DNA of 64,000 nucleotides, from the NCBI GenBank assembly GCA_021397835.1, contig JAJFZO010000799.1, forward strand, positions 1,922,001 through 1,986,000, in the 5' to 3' direction. The notes below the pieces were generated by a model. It did not search any database. It saw only the letters and a list, made by a program, of their open reading frames with translations, and had not been told where the DNA came from. Source of the stretch: Moringa oleifera. Lineage: Eukaryota > Streptophyta > Magnoliopsida > Brassicales > Moringaceae. Of the stretch, positions 37,128 to 49,000 are shown piece by piece; the first letter of the stretch is position 1, and each line of letters opens with the position of its first letter. Position numbers and translations under genes: made by a program.

Positions 37128-37385
37128 AAATGGATGGACGTTTTGAGGCAACAATACATTTATTTTTTTATTTTATAGCAGGGGGTTCATTTTCTATTAT
37201 CTTAGTTGAAATCTGGACTGTGTTTTGCTTCTGAAACCCAAAGATGAGCTCTCACTGAAACTCAATGTTGGATAGTGGGGAAACTAGTGACTTGTATTAC
37301 AGTACAAAATAGAATATAAATCTATTTTTTGTGATTTTTTTTTATGTTGGCCTGCTGCGACTTTGAGTTATTTCTTTATCTTGAT

Positions 37386-38821
37386 TCAGCATAAGGAGCC
37401 AGTGCAGCGCAGAGCACCTGCAGACTGTGTCAATGATCTTACAGATCTTGCATCTGCAACGGGGAAGCTTTGTTGAGGGTTGTAATTAGGCTTTGCCCCA
37501 CCCATGACTGTTTGACTGAAAGAAGCTCCATTTTTGAAGAAATCCCCCACTGAATAAAATTTCCAGGATTCTTTGTCCCCATTGTTGCCTTGTCTCCAGG
37601 TCACCTGTTCAAGTGTAATAAGAGTTTGTGAAGCTTTTCTATTGACAGAGACTTCGCACCAAAACTTGTAGTAAATGCTCTAAAATATTGAAATTGTATA
37701 CCTCCTTGCTTCCTGAGTTTGGTGCAATGAAGAAGTTGGCTTCACTCTTAATGCTGGGACTCATGCTTCCTCCAATGGCATACTGTGTCCATCCCAGGTA
37801 CATATTGTTGGCTACATGTGCATATCCATGTCGGACCCTGCAAAATTTTACGATGACAAATGAATGAAACACAGAGATTGAATGGAGAGACAATATAATG
37901 ATATTCCTGGAGAAGACATGGTCATACCTGGGCATTCTCTGGTTGCAATTTGGTCCGAAATGGTTGAAGGCAACAGTGACCTTCATGTCCTTATCCCTCA
38001 CGTAGCCATCGTCGTGGCCAAGAAGCATAACCTTGTCTTGGTTTCTGAACCAGTTGTTGGAGACCGTAACATCTGTAGACCCACGAGTGACGTCCAGAAG
38101 ACCATCCTGGCATTCATATAGTGTGTTATGGTCGATCCACACCTTCGTTGCGGTCACTAACCTGATCGCATCTCCATCTGTCTGACCTAATTCAACAACC
38201 TTCAAACCAGGACCCATCACGGGACCAGGCGGTAGGGGCTTGCAGCGGTGGATCCGTAAGCCATGGATGATCACATCCGTTGCCTGTTCAGTTCGTAAAC
38301 AAGGAGCTAGTACTATAATAAAATGAACTGGTGAAGATCAAGACAGGGAAACTTAAATTTTGTGTGCAGAGAGTAATCACCTTGTGGACCAAGAGGCATG
38401 CAGGGCCAGTTATGTGAACGTTGACCCCACGACCATCAATGGCGGTAAAACTACTGACGAGAAGCGGTTTGTGCAGCGCGATATTCATGTCCCTCTGGAA
38501 GGTGATCCAGACTTTCCCGGAGATCATGGTGGCTCCATATCGGAGAGTCCCTGGCTTCGGGTTCAAGGGGTCATCTGTAGGGTCCTGGACTTCGTAGGAT
38601 ATAACATCTTTGCCGATGTTGTTGGTCATCTTCCCTGCAAAACCCACAGAACACATGGCCAGCTGCTTCCTGTTGCTCCGCCATTGACGGTTCCCTCTCC
38701 AGCATCTGTCGATGACGTTCATTTCTAGTGGCTGTGCTGCAGTTTCATCAGCGATGAAGAAGATCACCGTGAAGAGAGCCCATGCTAACCGCTGTGATAC
38801 GGCCATTGATATTCTTTGCAT
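37386..38821 (-). CDS. Pectate lyase (polysaccharide lyase family 1)
   Basis: Secreted enzyme that cleaves de-esterified pectin in the cell wall by calcium-dependent beta-elimination. Four exons: 38381-38821, 37928-38283, 37702-37837 and 37386-37604, giving 383 residues. The N-terminus (VSQRLAWALFTVIFFIADETAA) is a signal peptide. A Cys/Trp-rich NVIDRCWRGNRQW segment and IGKDVISYEVQDPTDDPLNP lead into the beta-helix. Family motifs are VWIDHN, DGLLDVTRGSTDVTVSNNWF, HFGPNCNQRMPR and VRHGYAHVANN, which include the calcium-binding Asp and catalytic Arg region. It is full length, with no stops or frameshifts. Two ATGs are possible (38821 and 38806); the upstream one is used here. Confidence 0.93.
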
Positions 38822-40491
38822 AAGGAGAAAGAAGCAAATTAAGGAGTATTGAAGAGAAGATTGAGGATAGAGTAGCGTTATATAGAAGAAGAATTTGCAG
38901 TGGTAAATAGGAAAGCGTGTAGTCTCTGCTGGGTTTGTTTATGGTGAAGGTACGAGGAGAAGCTAAGAATAGGGTGGCAGAGGTGATGCCGTTGCGCTGC
39001 AATGAAGCTTCACCGATGGCTGAGCTCGTTAGCTACTTAGTTATTAACTCATGCATCAATAATTAGATTCCATCTCGATTCCCCTTTCGATTATTATAGT
39101 AATTCACCCTAACTGATAAAAGTTAAGATAAACATCTCTACTGATTTTTCTGCAATTTAATAACATTAAAATCATGTCTTAGATTTTATTTATTTTTTAA
39201 TTTTATAAATTTCTAATTAAATTCAATTTTTTTAAAAAAAAATTAAAGCCTTTATACAAATTGGATCAGTTGTACAACTAAAAATATCCAATTTGTTTTA
39301 AACTAAAGTTTGATATTATAAAATATAAACAATTAAAAATGTTTAATTATTTTAAATATTTTAAAAATCTCAAATAAATTTTCAATTTTATTTTAAATTT
39401 ATTTAAAAATTTTAAATATTTTTTATTCACGAATTATTTCTAATACATTTTTAATTATCTAATTTTTAAAATTATTTTTAATATAAAAAATTAATTTTAT
39501 ATGATAACTTGGCATGTTTTTTACATATATATAAAAAATTTAAAACAAATTTATTGTATATTTTGAAAAATTAACAATATAATTTCAACTAAATTAAATT
39601 TTTTGTATAAAATCTTAATTTAAATAATCTTTATCAAAAATTAAAATAATTTCTAGATTAAATCAAATTAAAACATTAATCTAATCATTATAACAAAAAT
39701 AAAAAATAAAAAAAAATTTAATTTAATTTGTTATTATTTAATCTTAAAAAATTTATCTTTTTTTAATTACCTCATATCTATAAAGAGTTAAATTTCTATA
39801 CGTTGTTTAATAATATAATTTTTAGATACTATATAATCTATTAATGCATCACCAGTTTAAACATTCATTCTTCATAATTTACCTTCATGAAAACACTATA
39901 AAAGGAAAAAAAAAAATCATAAAACATCACAGCATTAGATGCGATAATAATTGACAGTCAAAATCATATATGCCTTGTTTTAAAGCAGAAAGATGACAAA
40001 AAGAAACTGCATGATATCAACAACTGGAAATGGTAAATGCAAAATATCAGATCCTTTTATTTTTAATTTTGAGATTGTGTATGAATTGTAACTCCAGAAA
40101 TATTAGAAAACTGCATTTTCTTCTCCAAACGCCAAAGCATATTACATGTAAAATGGACAGATCATATAGCTGAAAACCTAACTACCTTCAGCTATATCCT
40201 GCAGATGGTGCCGTCAAGGCGTAACTTACAGAACAGAAAAAAGAACTCAAAAGGTTCAACAGCAATGAACTGGTGAATCGAATGACTGACTAGACCGCTG
40301 AGCATTTGGCTGCAAAGCAGTATAATCCTCTAGCAGTGGGGCATGTTGAAAGAGTTAGGGGACTTGATGTAAAGATACTTATAGAGGGTAACAAAATCGA
40401 AGAAGATCTAGATATGTCACATAACCAAAGGTGTCATCACAATTCTTCCAAACTAGTTATTTCTGTTAGGTACCAGCATACCAGACAAAAT
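38822..40491. other. Intergenic: pectate lyase promoter, then AT-rich DNA
   Basis: 38822-39050 is probably the 5' UTR and promoter of the pectate lyase. 39100-39850 is A/T-dominated with no feature. 39950-40491 has normal composition and probably holds the 3' UTR and downstream flank of the minus-strand gene that follows. A 75-codon plus-strand frame at 40306-40533 has no recognisable domain. Confidence 0.45.
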
Positions 40492-43400
40492 TTACAGTTT
40501 TCTCCAGAAGTTTCTAATGCCATCTGCAACTGACTTGAGACTGTCCCACAAACTTGATTTCTTTGCAGGTTCTGCATCATCAGCTTGTCCATTAGAAACA
40601 TCCCTGGACAACAGACAATTGCTCATCACCTTGATATCCAAACTCACAAATTTTGAAGAGGTAAAGATCCAATGTGAATAGATGGAACAGAAACTTGATT
40701 TAATTACATTCAAGTTACATGTAGATGGACACACAGTCACACATTCCATCACAAGTCTCATGTTAAGTGTAAAGCAAGCTAGAGCAGATGCAATCTACCA
40801 TAAGATAAATAGGTAGGACGACTTCAACAAAACCCTCGACTGCACTTTAGATGAAATCTACCATTTTTGTTATATATTAATATTTCAATACTGGAAAAAG
40901 AAAAATATGCCAGCCAACAACACTACTTGAGATGAAAAGCCATGCCTAGGCCAATCCTTTCAAAATTTGAGCATGGCATGCCACATAAAGCATACTCTAA
41001 TTTAAGCTTTTAAGGATAGAGTTTTCTGGGAGTTCTTTCAGAATGTTGGTTTTGATACCAAGTTTTAGTTTAGAGAAACATGGGAATTAGCTATTGCTGA
41101 GATTGGATCATAAAAAGCCCAACACCTGCTTTGTTATCTAAGGTCTCCTTTCACAGATGGGGTTCACAACTACTTTACAGCACACACCCTACTTTATAAT
41201 AGACACCTTATCACATCCTACAGTATATAACAAGTCTATTCAACAAGCCACTTCTAACTATTTTCATAAGTAGGCTCCATTAGGGTCAAACTATCACTAG
41301 ATGGCCACAGACGAGAAGCTAGGGTATGACAAAGAAAGATCTTAGCAACACCAAAAGTGAAGCACAACAAACAAAGAGTGAAAGGGACATGAAAATAGAT
41401 GAAAATTAAATTTGGAAAGATATAATTTCAAGGAATAAATGTGTAGAGAAAAATATTTTCCTTCAATTTTTTTTTCTCTTTAAGGGGCAGAGAAGATATG
41501 AAGAGAAGGAGAAATAAAAGGAAAACAAGCAATTATCAACAGTTGAGATGATATTTTCAAAGTTTAAGTAATGATTTCTTGCATGCTACATGCAAGAGAA
41601 ACAGTTTTTTGAACAGATATCTTTTAATACTTCAAGATTGGACTTCATTTTAAATGTTTTATTTAACTTTAGAAAAACATTTTTTTTTAATCAGAACATA
41701 AAAGAAAACCATGTTTGTTGCTTGTCTCTAAATTTCTGAAATTGAGCCTTCACTGATAGAACTTGCAGACAAGAAAATCAAGCCTTTCCTGTTAGATGTA
41801 GTCACTAGATTTGGATATAATACTACTGAATACTTTATTGAGTACAACAGCCAGGCTTATCACTTAAAAAATTGCACTGTGCTTTGTCAAATTATTAGAG
41901 CAGAAACTTGGGCTTTTTCCTTGACATATCTAAAAGAAAGAAAAAAAGGCAAGTGATATTCCAATATATGATTATAGACACGTAGATCAAAAAAGGGTGA
42001 ACAAAGTGAAGAGTAAATCGTAAGTATGGATTGAAATTCCAGTAGACAAAGCTATCTTTACATAGAAGACTAGAAAAGAGAACCTTAATTCTCAACAAAA
42101 TAATTAGAATTTCAATGCAACAGATCCAGATTTGAGTAATTTCTGCTGACCAGTCTAGCCTAATGAAACAGACTGCACTATTAATTGCATTTACAAGGGC
42201 TTGGGTCTTTGTTAGAAGTCTTATAAGTGGTGTGTCTCTTGAGTTATCAGAGAATTATTATGAAATATGATTCGTCATGCTATGCAACCATAGGTAACAC
42301 CATGAAACCCAACAAAACAGTAACATTTTCCACAAGCAAAATGATCCATGCTCTATCGAATAGAGAAACTTACCTCGAATGCTTTGTAGCTTCTGGGGAA
42401 CCTTGATACTGCTCAGCTTTCCTTTCTTGACCATCAGAATTTAGCATGTCCTCAGATACAGTTTTTTCTTTTTTCTCATTATCTTGATTTGTAGGGGGCA
42501 TACTTTCCAGTTCCAGGGACCTTTGATAGTGCTCAGGTTTTTGTTTTTGACCACCAGAGTGGAGCACATCTTTACAAAGAGTTCTCTGTTTTTTTTCATC
42601 AATTGTATTTGTAGAGCATGGATCAGAAACTACATCAGTTTGCTTTGGATCATCATGATCCACCAAGTCTTCATATATGGTTTGCTTCTTATCAGCATCT
42701 GCAAATCCAGAGTATGCATCAGAAACTTCCTTAGTTTCTCTTTTCAGCATATGACAATTTATCACAACAAAATCAGAAAGACCCCTCTCCTCTCCCCACC
42801 CCCCATCAACCAACATCATTTTGTACATTTCATTCTCCAATCTGTCCAGGTACCAACCAGGAATTCTCAATTATCTTTCTACGAGGCTGACTTTCTATTG
42901 CAACAATGCCAGAATTATCACTGCAGGAATCATCTATATCCTAAGAAAGAACAAGAAATATCCAAACAAACCCCTTCCAGCAAATTACCTTGTAATTCAG
43001 AATGAAACGAATGGCCACCCTGCAAGTACATAAACAAATAGCAATGAGATACATCCTTGATCAAGAGAAAAAAAAAATAGTGAAAGACAATTGTAGAACA
43101 TTAAAGAATCATACATGGCCATAAGAAGAAAGGATCCCATATTTTTCCTCCACAAAGAAAGGGACTAGAGATACTTGGAATAAACCAATCACATGCACTT
43201 CACGTAAGGTAACAGGCAAATCTATCCCACATAATTTGACTTTCAAGTAAATGACTCAGATGCCAGTTACTTTTCATGCTTTGAAATTTGTATGATTTAT
43301 GACTTTAACCGACAGCTTCTATAATAACGTCAGGAGTATGCTGGAAATCAAATTCGCACTCATCACCAACTTAACAGTCGAAATAGAAAATTTGTTGGGC

Positions 43401-46400
43401 TTACAGGATCAAGCAACAAGACAAGGCATTACTTCTTTCCAAAACAGAGATTCCTAACATCCACATTTTTCTTTCTTATTAATTTATTAGCAGTACTGGC
43501 AATATAATGTGAAGCCACTAACTCCAGCAAGCCACTAATTTATTATTCTTTTTAATTTGTTGGGCTTCTTTTTTCTTTTTAATGTACAACACATTCTGAA
43601 TTTCAGTAGGCGAGTACTCAAACTTCTGTCTCAAAAAATTTCCCAGTAATTCCTCACGATTATCATGAATTTCAGTTCCCTAGAAACATTGTTCTATATT
43701 TTACTTTCTCCCATACAATCTAAGAGAACGTGAAATAAACATCAGACACTTACCAGAGTTGTGAACTCTTCAACCCCTTTTGATGACATCTTTTCAACCA
43801 AGGTGGAAGTTTGCAACCTTTCACCGGTTTCTAGATGCTTGTCACTGGCATTGGCAGTCCCCACATTATTCACAGCTACTTTACGAGAGGCATTTTGATT
43901 TCTTGCTACTGCTGTTGAAAGAACTTCAGCTTTAGGCCAAGATTCATTTTCTTGGGTTCGCTTTCTTACTAATAGGATTTCATTCTCAATATCTGAAGGA
44001 GATATTTTAGATTTGTACTTTAGTTCTTGAAGAATCTCCCTAACAACATAGTAGCTGCCACCCACATGTTTATGAGCAACAGCTAGAGTTGGGAATTTTC
44101 CTTCATTAGCAGCTCTGTACCTGCAGAAAGATAATGAAAGTACCTTCATTCAGTGTGTACCTTTGTATGTATGAACAATTATCGATTTGAATATATTAAT
44201 GAATATATTAATGCTCAGATTTAACCAAAAAGTCTTTGTTTACACATTCATTCTTACCTATGATTGACAAATAAGAAATGATAATAATATTCTTACCAAC
44301 ATTGACAATAAAGAAATGACAAAAACATTTGAAGAGAATAACTTAAGGGGAGACGGAAAGACAGAACTGCATGATAAATTTCATGACTTTTTTTTCCCCC
44401 CTGGATAACCAAGGCATCCGGGATGAGAAATCCAACTAACAGATGAGAGACTCATCCTTCTCTAGCATTGAATTTAAAAACCAGGTACAAACTCATCAGA
44501 AAGAGATTATTTTATTTATCTGAATTATTACTATATCTTGCTTGACCCTTAAACATCCCCATACTTCAGAAGCTCACGTTATCACGCATGATAACCTCCC
44601 TGTTCACTATTCTAATATTTTGTCCACTTATCTATACACACAATTCTATTTCTTGATTTGCAAGAAGTTCATCTCTCACGCCTAAAGTTGCAATGTTAAC
44701 TTGAGAGAAGGCATACAAGGCAAGACATCTAAAGTCACTCTAGAACAGAAATTGACAAAGGATATTCAAATGCACATCAAAACCTAATAAATCTACAATC
44801 ATGTTCTTTCTAATGAAACCTTTAGTCAACAAACTAAAAAGCATATTTATAATGAATAACAGAAAGGATAAAGTAAGCAAACTATTTTAAGAACTTGCAG
44901 GACACTTGGAAGAGGCACTTTGATTAGAATAGTTTAATACATGTATAGAATACCAGACATGAATCATGGATGACGTATGCCTTTGGAACTCCATCAGACT
45001 ATACATTTAAACTGTTAACAGTATCCCCAGGAAAAGTACATATCCATAGCCAGCAATACAATAACTAAATTCACACAACTTACTAGTCATATAAGCATGA
45101 GGGCTCAAAACCTACACAATATCGAGAAGATAACACGGTTACACACAACTAATACTAGGACTTTAGATTCGATGGAACATCCAAACAACAATAAAGGTGC
45201 TCACATAATTAAAAGAATGGCATACAATCTCTAGACAAACAAAATCATGGCAACCCCATGCAAAAATTCACAAGCATTTAACTGTACCATACAAAGAAAA
45301 AGCCACTTTTGAGCATCATTGCAAGTGTTTAAGGCAAGGTTGAGATTAAAGTCTCACAAAAGAAAGAAAACAACATCAAATCCACTATTGGCTCAAAGGC
45401 TTCAAAAGTACTGTTCATTCAACTATGTTGTAGCAGAACCATGGTAGTGCAATGTAGGTCCCTTGCTTGGACAAAATTTCAGCGAATTTTGGATTTCAGA
45501 CCCCTCAAACTACAATGGCAACAGCACATCAAACTACAGTACCACACCAACAAGGAAAGCTCACAACCTTCCCTGCTCCCCTATATATGACTAAGGCAAT
45601 ACCAAAGCTACTTTAGGGTAATTTTAGATTTCAGACCCCTCAAACTACACTGGCAGCATCAAACTACAGTACTACACCAACAAGCATAATGGAAACCTCA
45701 CAACCTTCCCTGCTTCCCTATATATGACTAAGGCAATACAAAGCTACTTTTCAGCACTGAACAAGAAAATTATGGACATCAATGGAAGACATATGTTTAC
45801 TTCTTTTCTGGAACTCAATTTGTTGTGTAGTAAAAGCAGGCAAAGTAAAGTAAGCCACTTATTAGTGTTAAATCTTTTGTTATTCACATTCCACCAAACA
45901 AGTATTCTGGTTGAGTATCTTATAGAAAAGAGTACTATTGTTGAGTCTTTATTTTCTTAGAATCAATGCATTTTGGACACGATTTTAACTGTGTTTAAAA
46001 AACAAAATGTGGACATAGGTTCAATATATTTCATTGTAAGTTTGGACTTCTTATGTGATATAGAAAATGATATCAACAAGCAAAGCATATGCTGGAACTC
46101 CTATCACAGATTACACAATTTGTGATGGTCAAATTCTGTTATTTCTTTCTTGCTTTCCAATCTGCTATATCTTAAGTGATGGTTATTGAATTGATTTCAA
46201 ACTTCATCCATTTTTATCTTCCCAAAAAAAAAAAAAAAAAGTCCACAACAAAAGGTTCATGATTCTTTAAATTATTCTTTCTTAACAAGAAATAATGAGA
46301 TTGTTGGTAAGAAGTGATTTTTCAAGAGAAGTAAATTTAAACATGTGAACTATAAAAGTTCCACAACTATTTGAAGTAGCAAGGAAAATATATGTACTTG

Positions 46401-47076
46401 CTCACAAAAGTCTCCATCATAGCTCGCCTTTCATCTCTTGAGAGCCTTTTGCGAGCTTTCTGTGATTTAGGTATTTCAGAAGGGACAGAGGCAGCGTAGG
46501 ACCTTGATCGCCATTGAACATCTGACCCATAGACAACATTTCTTACTTCACCATACACTGCCAAGTATAAAGGTTGATAATTACTATTAGTTTACAGATA
46601 AACGATATTTTAGGATGAGAAAAAAAAAATTCACAGCCTGACATTTAATAAGAGGGCATTCAACCTGAAGATCATAACACTAAAGTTCAAACAAATGAAT
46701 AGACCGTGCAGACTCTCTATAAGTTGATTTCTCTACCAGATTGATACCGCAGACATGTCTAAAGAAAGCCATGATACTAAAGGCTAATGTTTGAGTCGAT
46801 AGAATACCAACTTCAGGCCACCATGTTTAAATTATTTATGTATTTAAAAGCACATGCATATAGGTTCACAGGCAAACAAATGCGAAACAGAACCCGAAAC
46901 CTAGTATCAGAAAGAGACTGTGACCCGAAAAAGGAAAAGAACGCAAACAAGACAACTAGCATATATGCAAGATTATGAAGAGAAAAGAGGCTTTTACAAG
47001 TTCTACTGGTAGAGACTGAGAATCGAGTAGCTGAGTACTTGGAGCAAAAATTAAGTCCTCCCTTTAGAATCGGCAT
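40492..47076 (-). CDS. Conserved plant protein with a basic helical domain, possibly an organellar DNA-binding protein (At3g52170-like)
   Basis: Seven exons: 46998-47076, 46398-46557, 43754-44120, 42989-43019, 42854-42933, 42374-42729 and 40492-40603, giving 394 residues with matching phases. The N-terminus (MPILKGGLNFCSKYSATRF plus SVSTSRT) has Ser/Arg/Lys but no acids, as in a mitochondrial or plastid presequence. A conserved domain runs from KARKRLSRDERRAMMETFVS through KYRAANEGKFPTLAVAHKHV to GGSYYVVREILQELKYKSK and looks like a helical DNA-binding fold. The rest is acidic, Lys/Gln-rich and probably disordered. The C-terminus is SSLWDSLKSVADGIRNFWRKL, possibly an amphipathic helix. The At3g52170 resemblance is from memory and weak. 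The exon 5/6 junction (WL to EVSDAY, acceptor CTAAG) is the least certain. Confidence 0.65.
45490..45745. repeat. Tandem duplication of about 130 bp within an intron
   Basis: GATTTCAGACCCCTCAAACTAC, a CATCAAACTACAGTAC segment, CTCACAACCTTCCCTGCT and CCTATATATGACTAAGGCAATA occur in the same order from about 45495 and again from about 45628. It lies in the second intron of the minus-strand gene (44121-46397). Confidence 0.85.
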
Positions 47077-48590
47077 GTTTACGTCTCAGAATATCTCCTA
47101 GATCCCATTTTCACTTAAAGTAATTATTTTGCTTTCACAGTTTTTTGCAGTGGAGAATTTCCAAGGAGAAACACAGAAGGTTTTAGGGTTTCTAGGACAG
47201 AGACAGGTTTGATTTTTGCGACGGAGAGGCTTTAGGCTGTCCGGAATGTATACATGGGAGCAGAACCAAGCAGCCAGAGCAAAGGGTTTTTCAGTGTGTA
47301 GACAACATTACAAAATTAAATATTTTTTATTTAATTCTGTTTTAAAAATAAATAAAATTTTATTAAACTTAGCTTACAAGCTCAAATGCACAAAGAGAAC
47401 TCAATATTGTACATTCTTTAGTTCTTTAAGGGAAAAAAATGAAAATTTAGCAAATTTGAGACAATTTCATATTATATTAATAAATACATTTAAATAGAGA
47501 ATTAAAAATCTAATAAAATTAAACAAATGCAAAGATGTAGAAAATACTAAAAATCCTAAGATTAGGGTTATGTGATCCAATAAATTTTAAATTTTAAAAT
47601 GATTCAAATCAATTTTTTATATTTAAATTTTCGTGTAATTCTATTCTTTTTATCCAACCTTTTTTTAATTTGTTTAAACAATCAAATTTTTTTTTGAGAT
47701 AAAAGGAAAATAAAAAATTTATATATTATTAATTTTTTTTTAAAAAAAAAAAGGAAAACCACTTATTTGTTCATCTAAAAACAAGAGAACTAGTGAAATT
47801 TTTTTATCCTTTTTTTTGTTACTTTTGAGTGATGATTAGGGATATTTTAAAAAAAAATGCTCTAAAATATTAAAAAATAATTTTAAATAATTTTTGTACA
47901 AGGATTAATATGAAAATAATTAAATTATTAATTTAATCTTTTTTATCTTTTTTTGGAACAAAAATATATTTTAAAAAATGAAAATTACAAATTGTATGAT
48001 ATTGGCACTAATTCGATGTTATTATAGTTTCTAGTCTTAGTAATGCAATTTGAAGCATTATTTATGAATTCGAGTTTTATTACTTAGAAATTTGAATTTT
48101 ATATGTGATTCATGGCTTGTTAGTTTTAGTTTGAGCTTTAGTTTGTAACTTTGGGCCTTAGTTGTCATTTTTTTATTTAGTTAATATAATTTAGAAATTT
48201 ATTTTGTAATTTGAGTATTTTACCATGCTTTATTAGCTCACTTTTGTATCTTATCAATGTAATTTTGAGTGGTATTTATGTAGTTTCGAGCTTTGGGTAT
48301 TATTTTGTTTTTGGATGATGTTTTTTAATTTTTTATATTTTTGTTTTTTTTTATAGACAAGTAATACAAGATCAATTTTCAAAACTCCAAAAGTAAGATT
48401 GAATTTTTGTGAAAATAATCAAACATTATGACAATAATATTGTCCCAACATTGAGGACATCTTTAATAGCAAATGATGAAGATAGGTAAAAGGACAAGCT
48501 TAAGATGACTTGCTTCGAGTATTTTCTAAACAAGTAAAAATGAATGAACTTCTTTAGATAAATTGTCTAACCTATTACTTTAGGAGATTA
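47077..48590. other. Upstream flank of the minus-strand gene, then AT-rich DNA
   Basis: 47077-47240 is probably the 5' UTR and promoter of the gene to its left. From 47310 on the DNA is A/T-rich with poly(T) and poly(A) runs and GAG(T/C)TTT-type decayed repeats at 48030-48310. No gene is supported. Confidence 0.45.
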
Positions 48591-48594
48591 AGCA

Positions 48595-49000
48595 ACTAAA
48601 AGCTAATGTGATGTGGTTCATATTGGGTAGTCATAAAACTCATTTTACCGAGAAATTTTTTTGGCTTATTACTGGTCTGAAATTTAATGAGGTGCTAAAC
48701 ACATGTTATGAACTTTACTTGTCTAGTATTCTTGTCAAATACTTAACTGAAAAATGATAAGTTCAATAAAGACATAATGAAAGGATGCTTTTTTTCTAAA
48801 AAGTTTAACGATAAAAAAGATACAATGAAGTTTTTACTACTGTACTCACTCCATGATTTCCTCATGATGAGTGATCGATAAAGCCATATGGTAATTCTAC
48901 CTATTGAAGGAATTGGAAGCATGACACAACTTCCTTTTGGGTATTATAGTGTACCATAATTTTTATGGTACAATTTAAAAGAGTAGTGGCAAATCACTAA
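48595..49000 (+). pseudogene. DUF1985-like plant transposon remnant
   Basis: Two blocks read like the DUF1985 domain found in Ulp1-carrying Mutator-type transposons of plants. SHKTHFTEKFFWLITGLKF lies at about 48625-48690. A DTMKFLLLYSLHDFLMMSDR segment lies at about 48825-48885, followed in a shifted frame by LPFGYYS near 48930. There are stops and at least one frameshift. No terminal repeats were found. The assignment is from motif spacing only. Confidence 0.4.

Noticed and set aside
37882..38121. Plus-strand frames over the pectate lyase
   Set aside because: Shadows of pectate lyase exons; all family motifs are on the minus strand.
42484..43005. 173-codon plus-strand open frame
   Set aside because: It is antisense to exons of the minus-strand gene, whose phases and conserved domain are consistent.
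47216..47497. 93-codon plus-strand open frame
   Set aside because: Begins at the antisense of the neighbouring gene's 5' UTR and runs into AT-rich DNA; no domain and Lys/Asn/Leu bias typical of random AT sequence.
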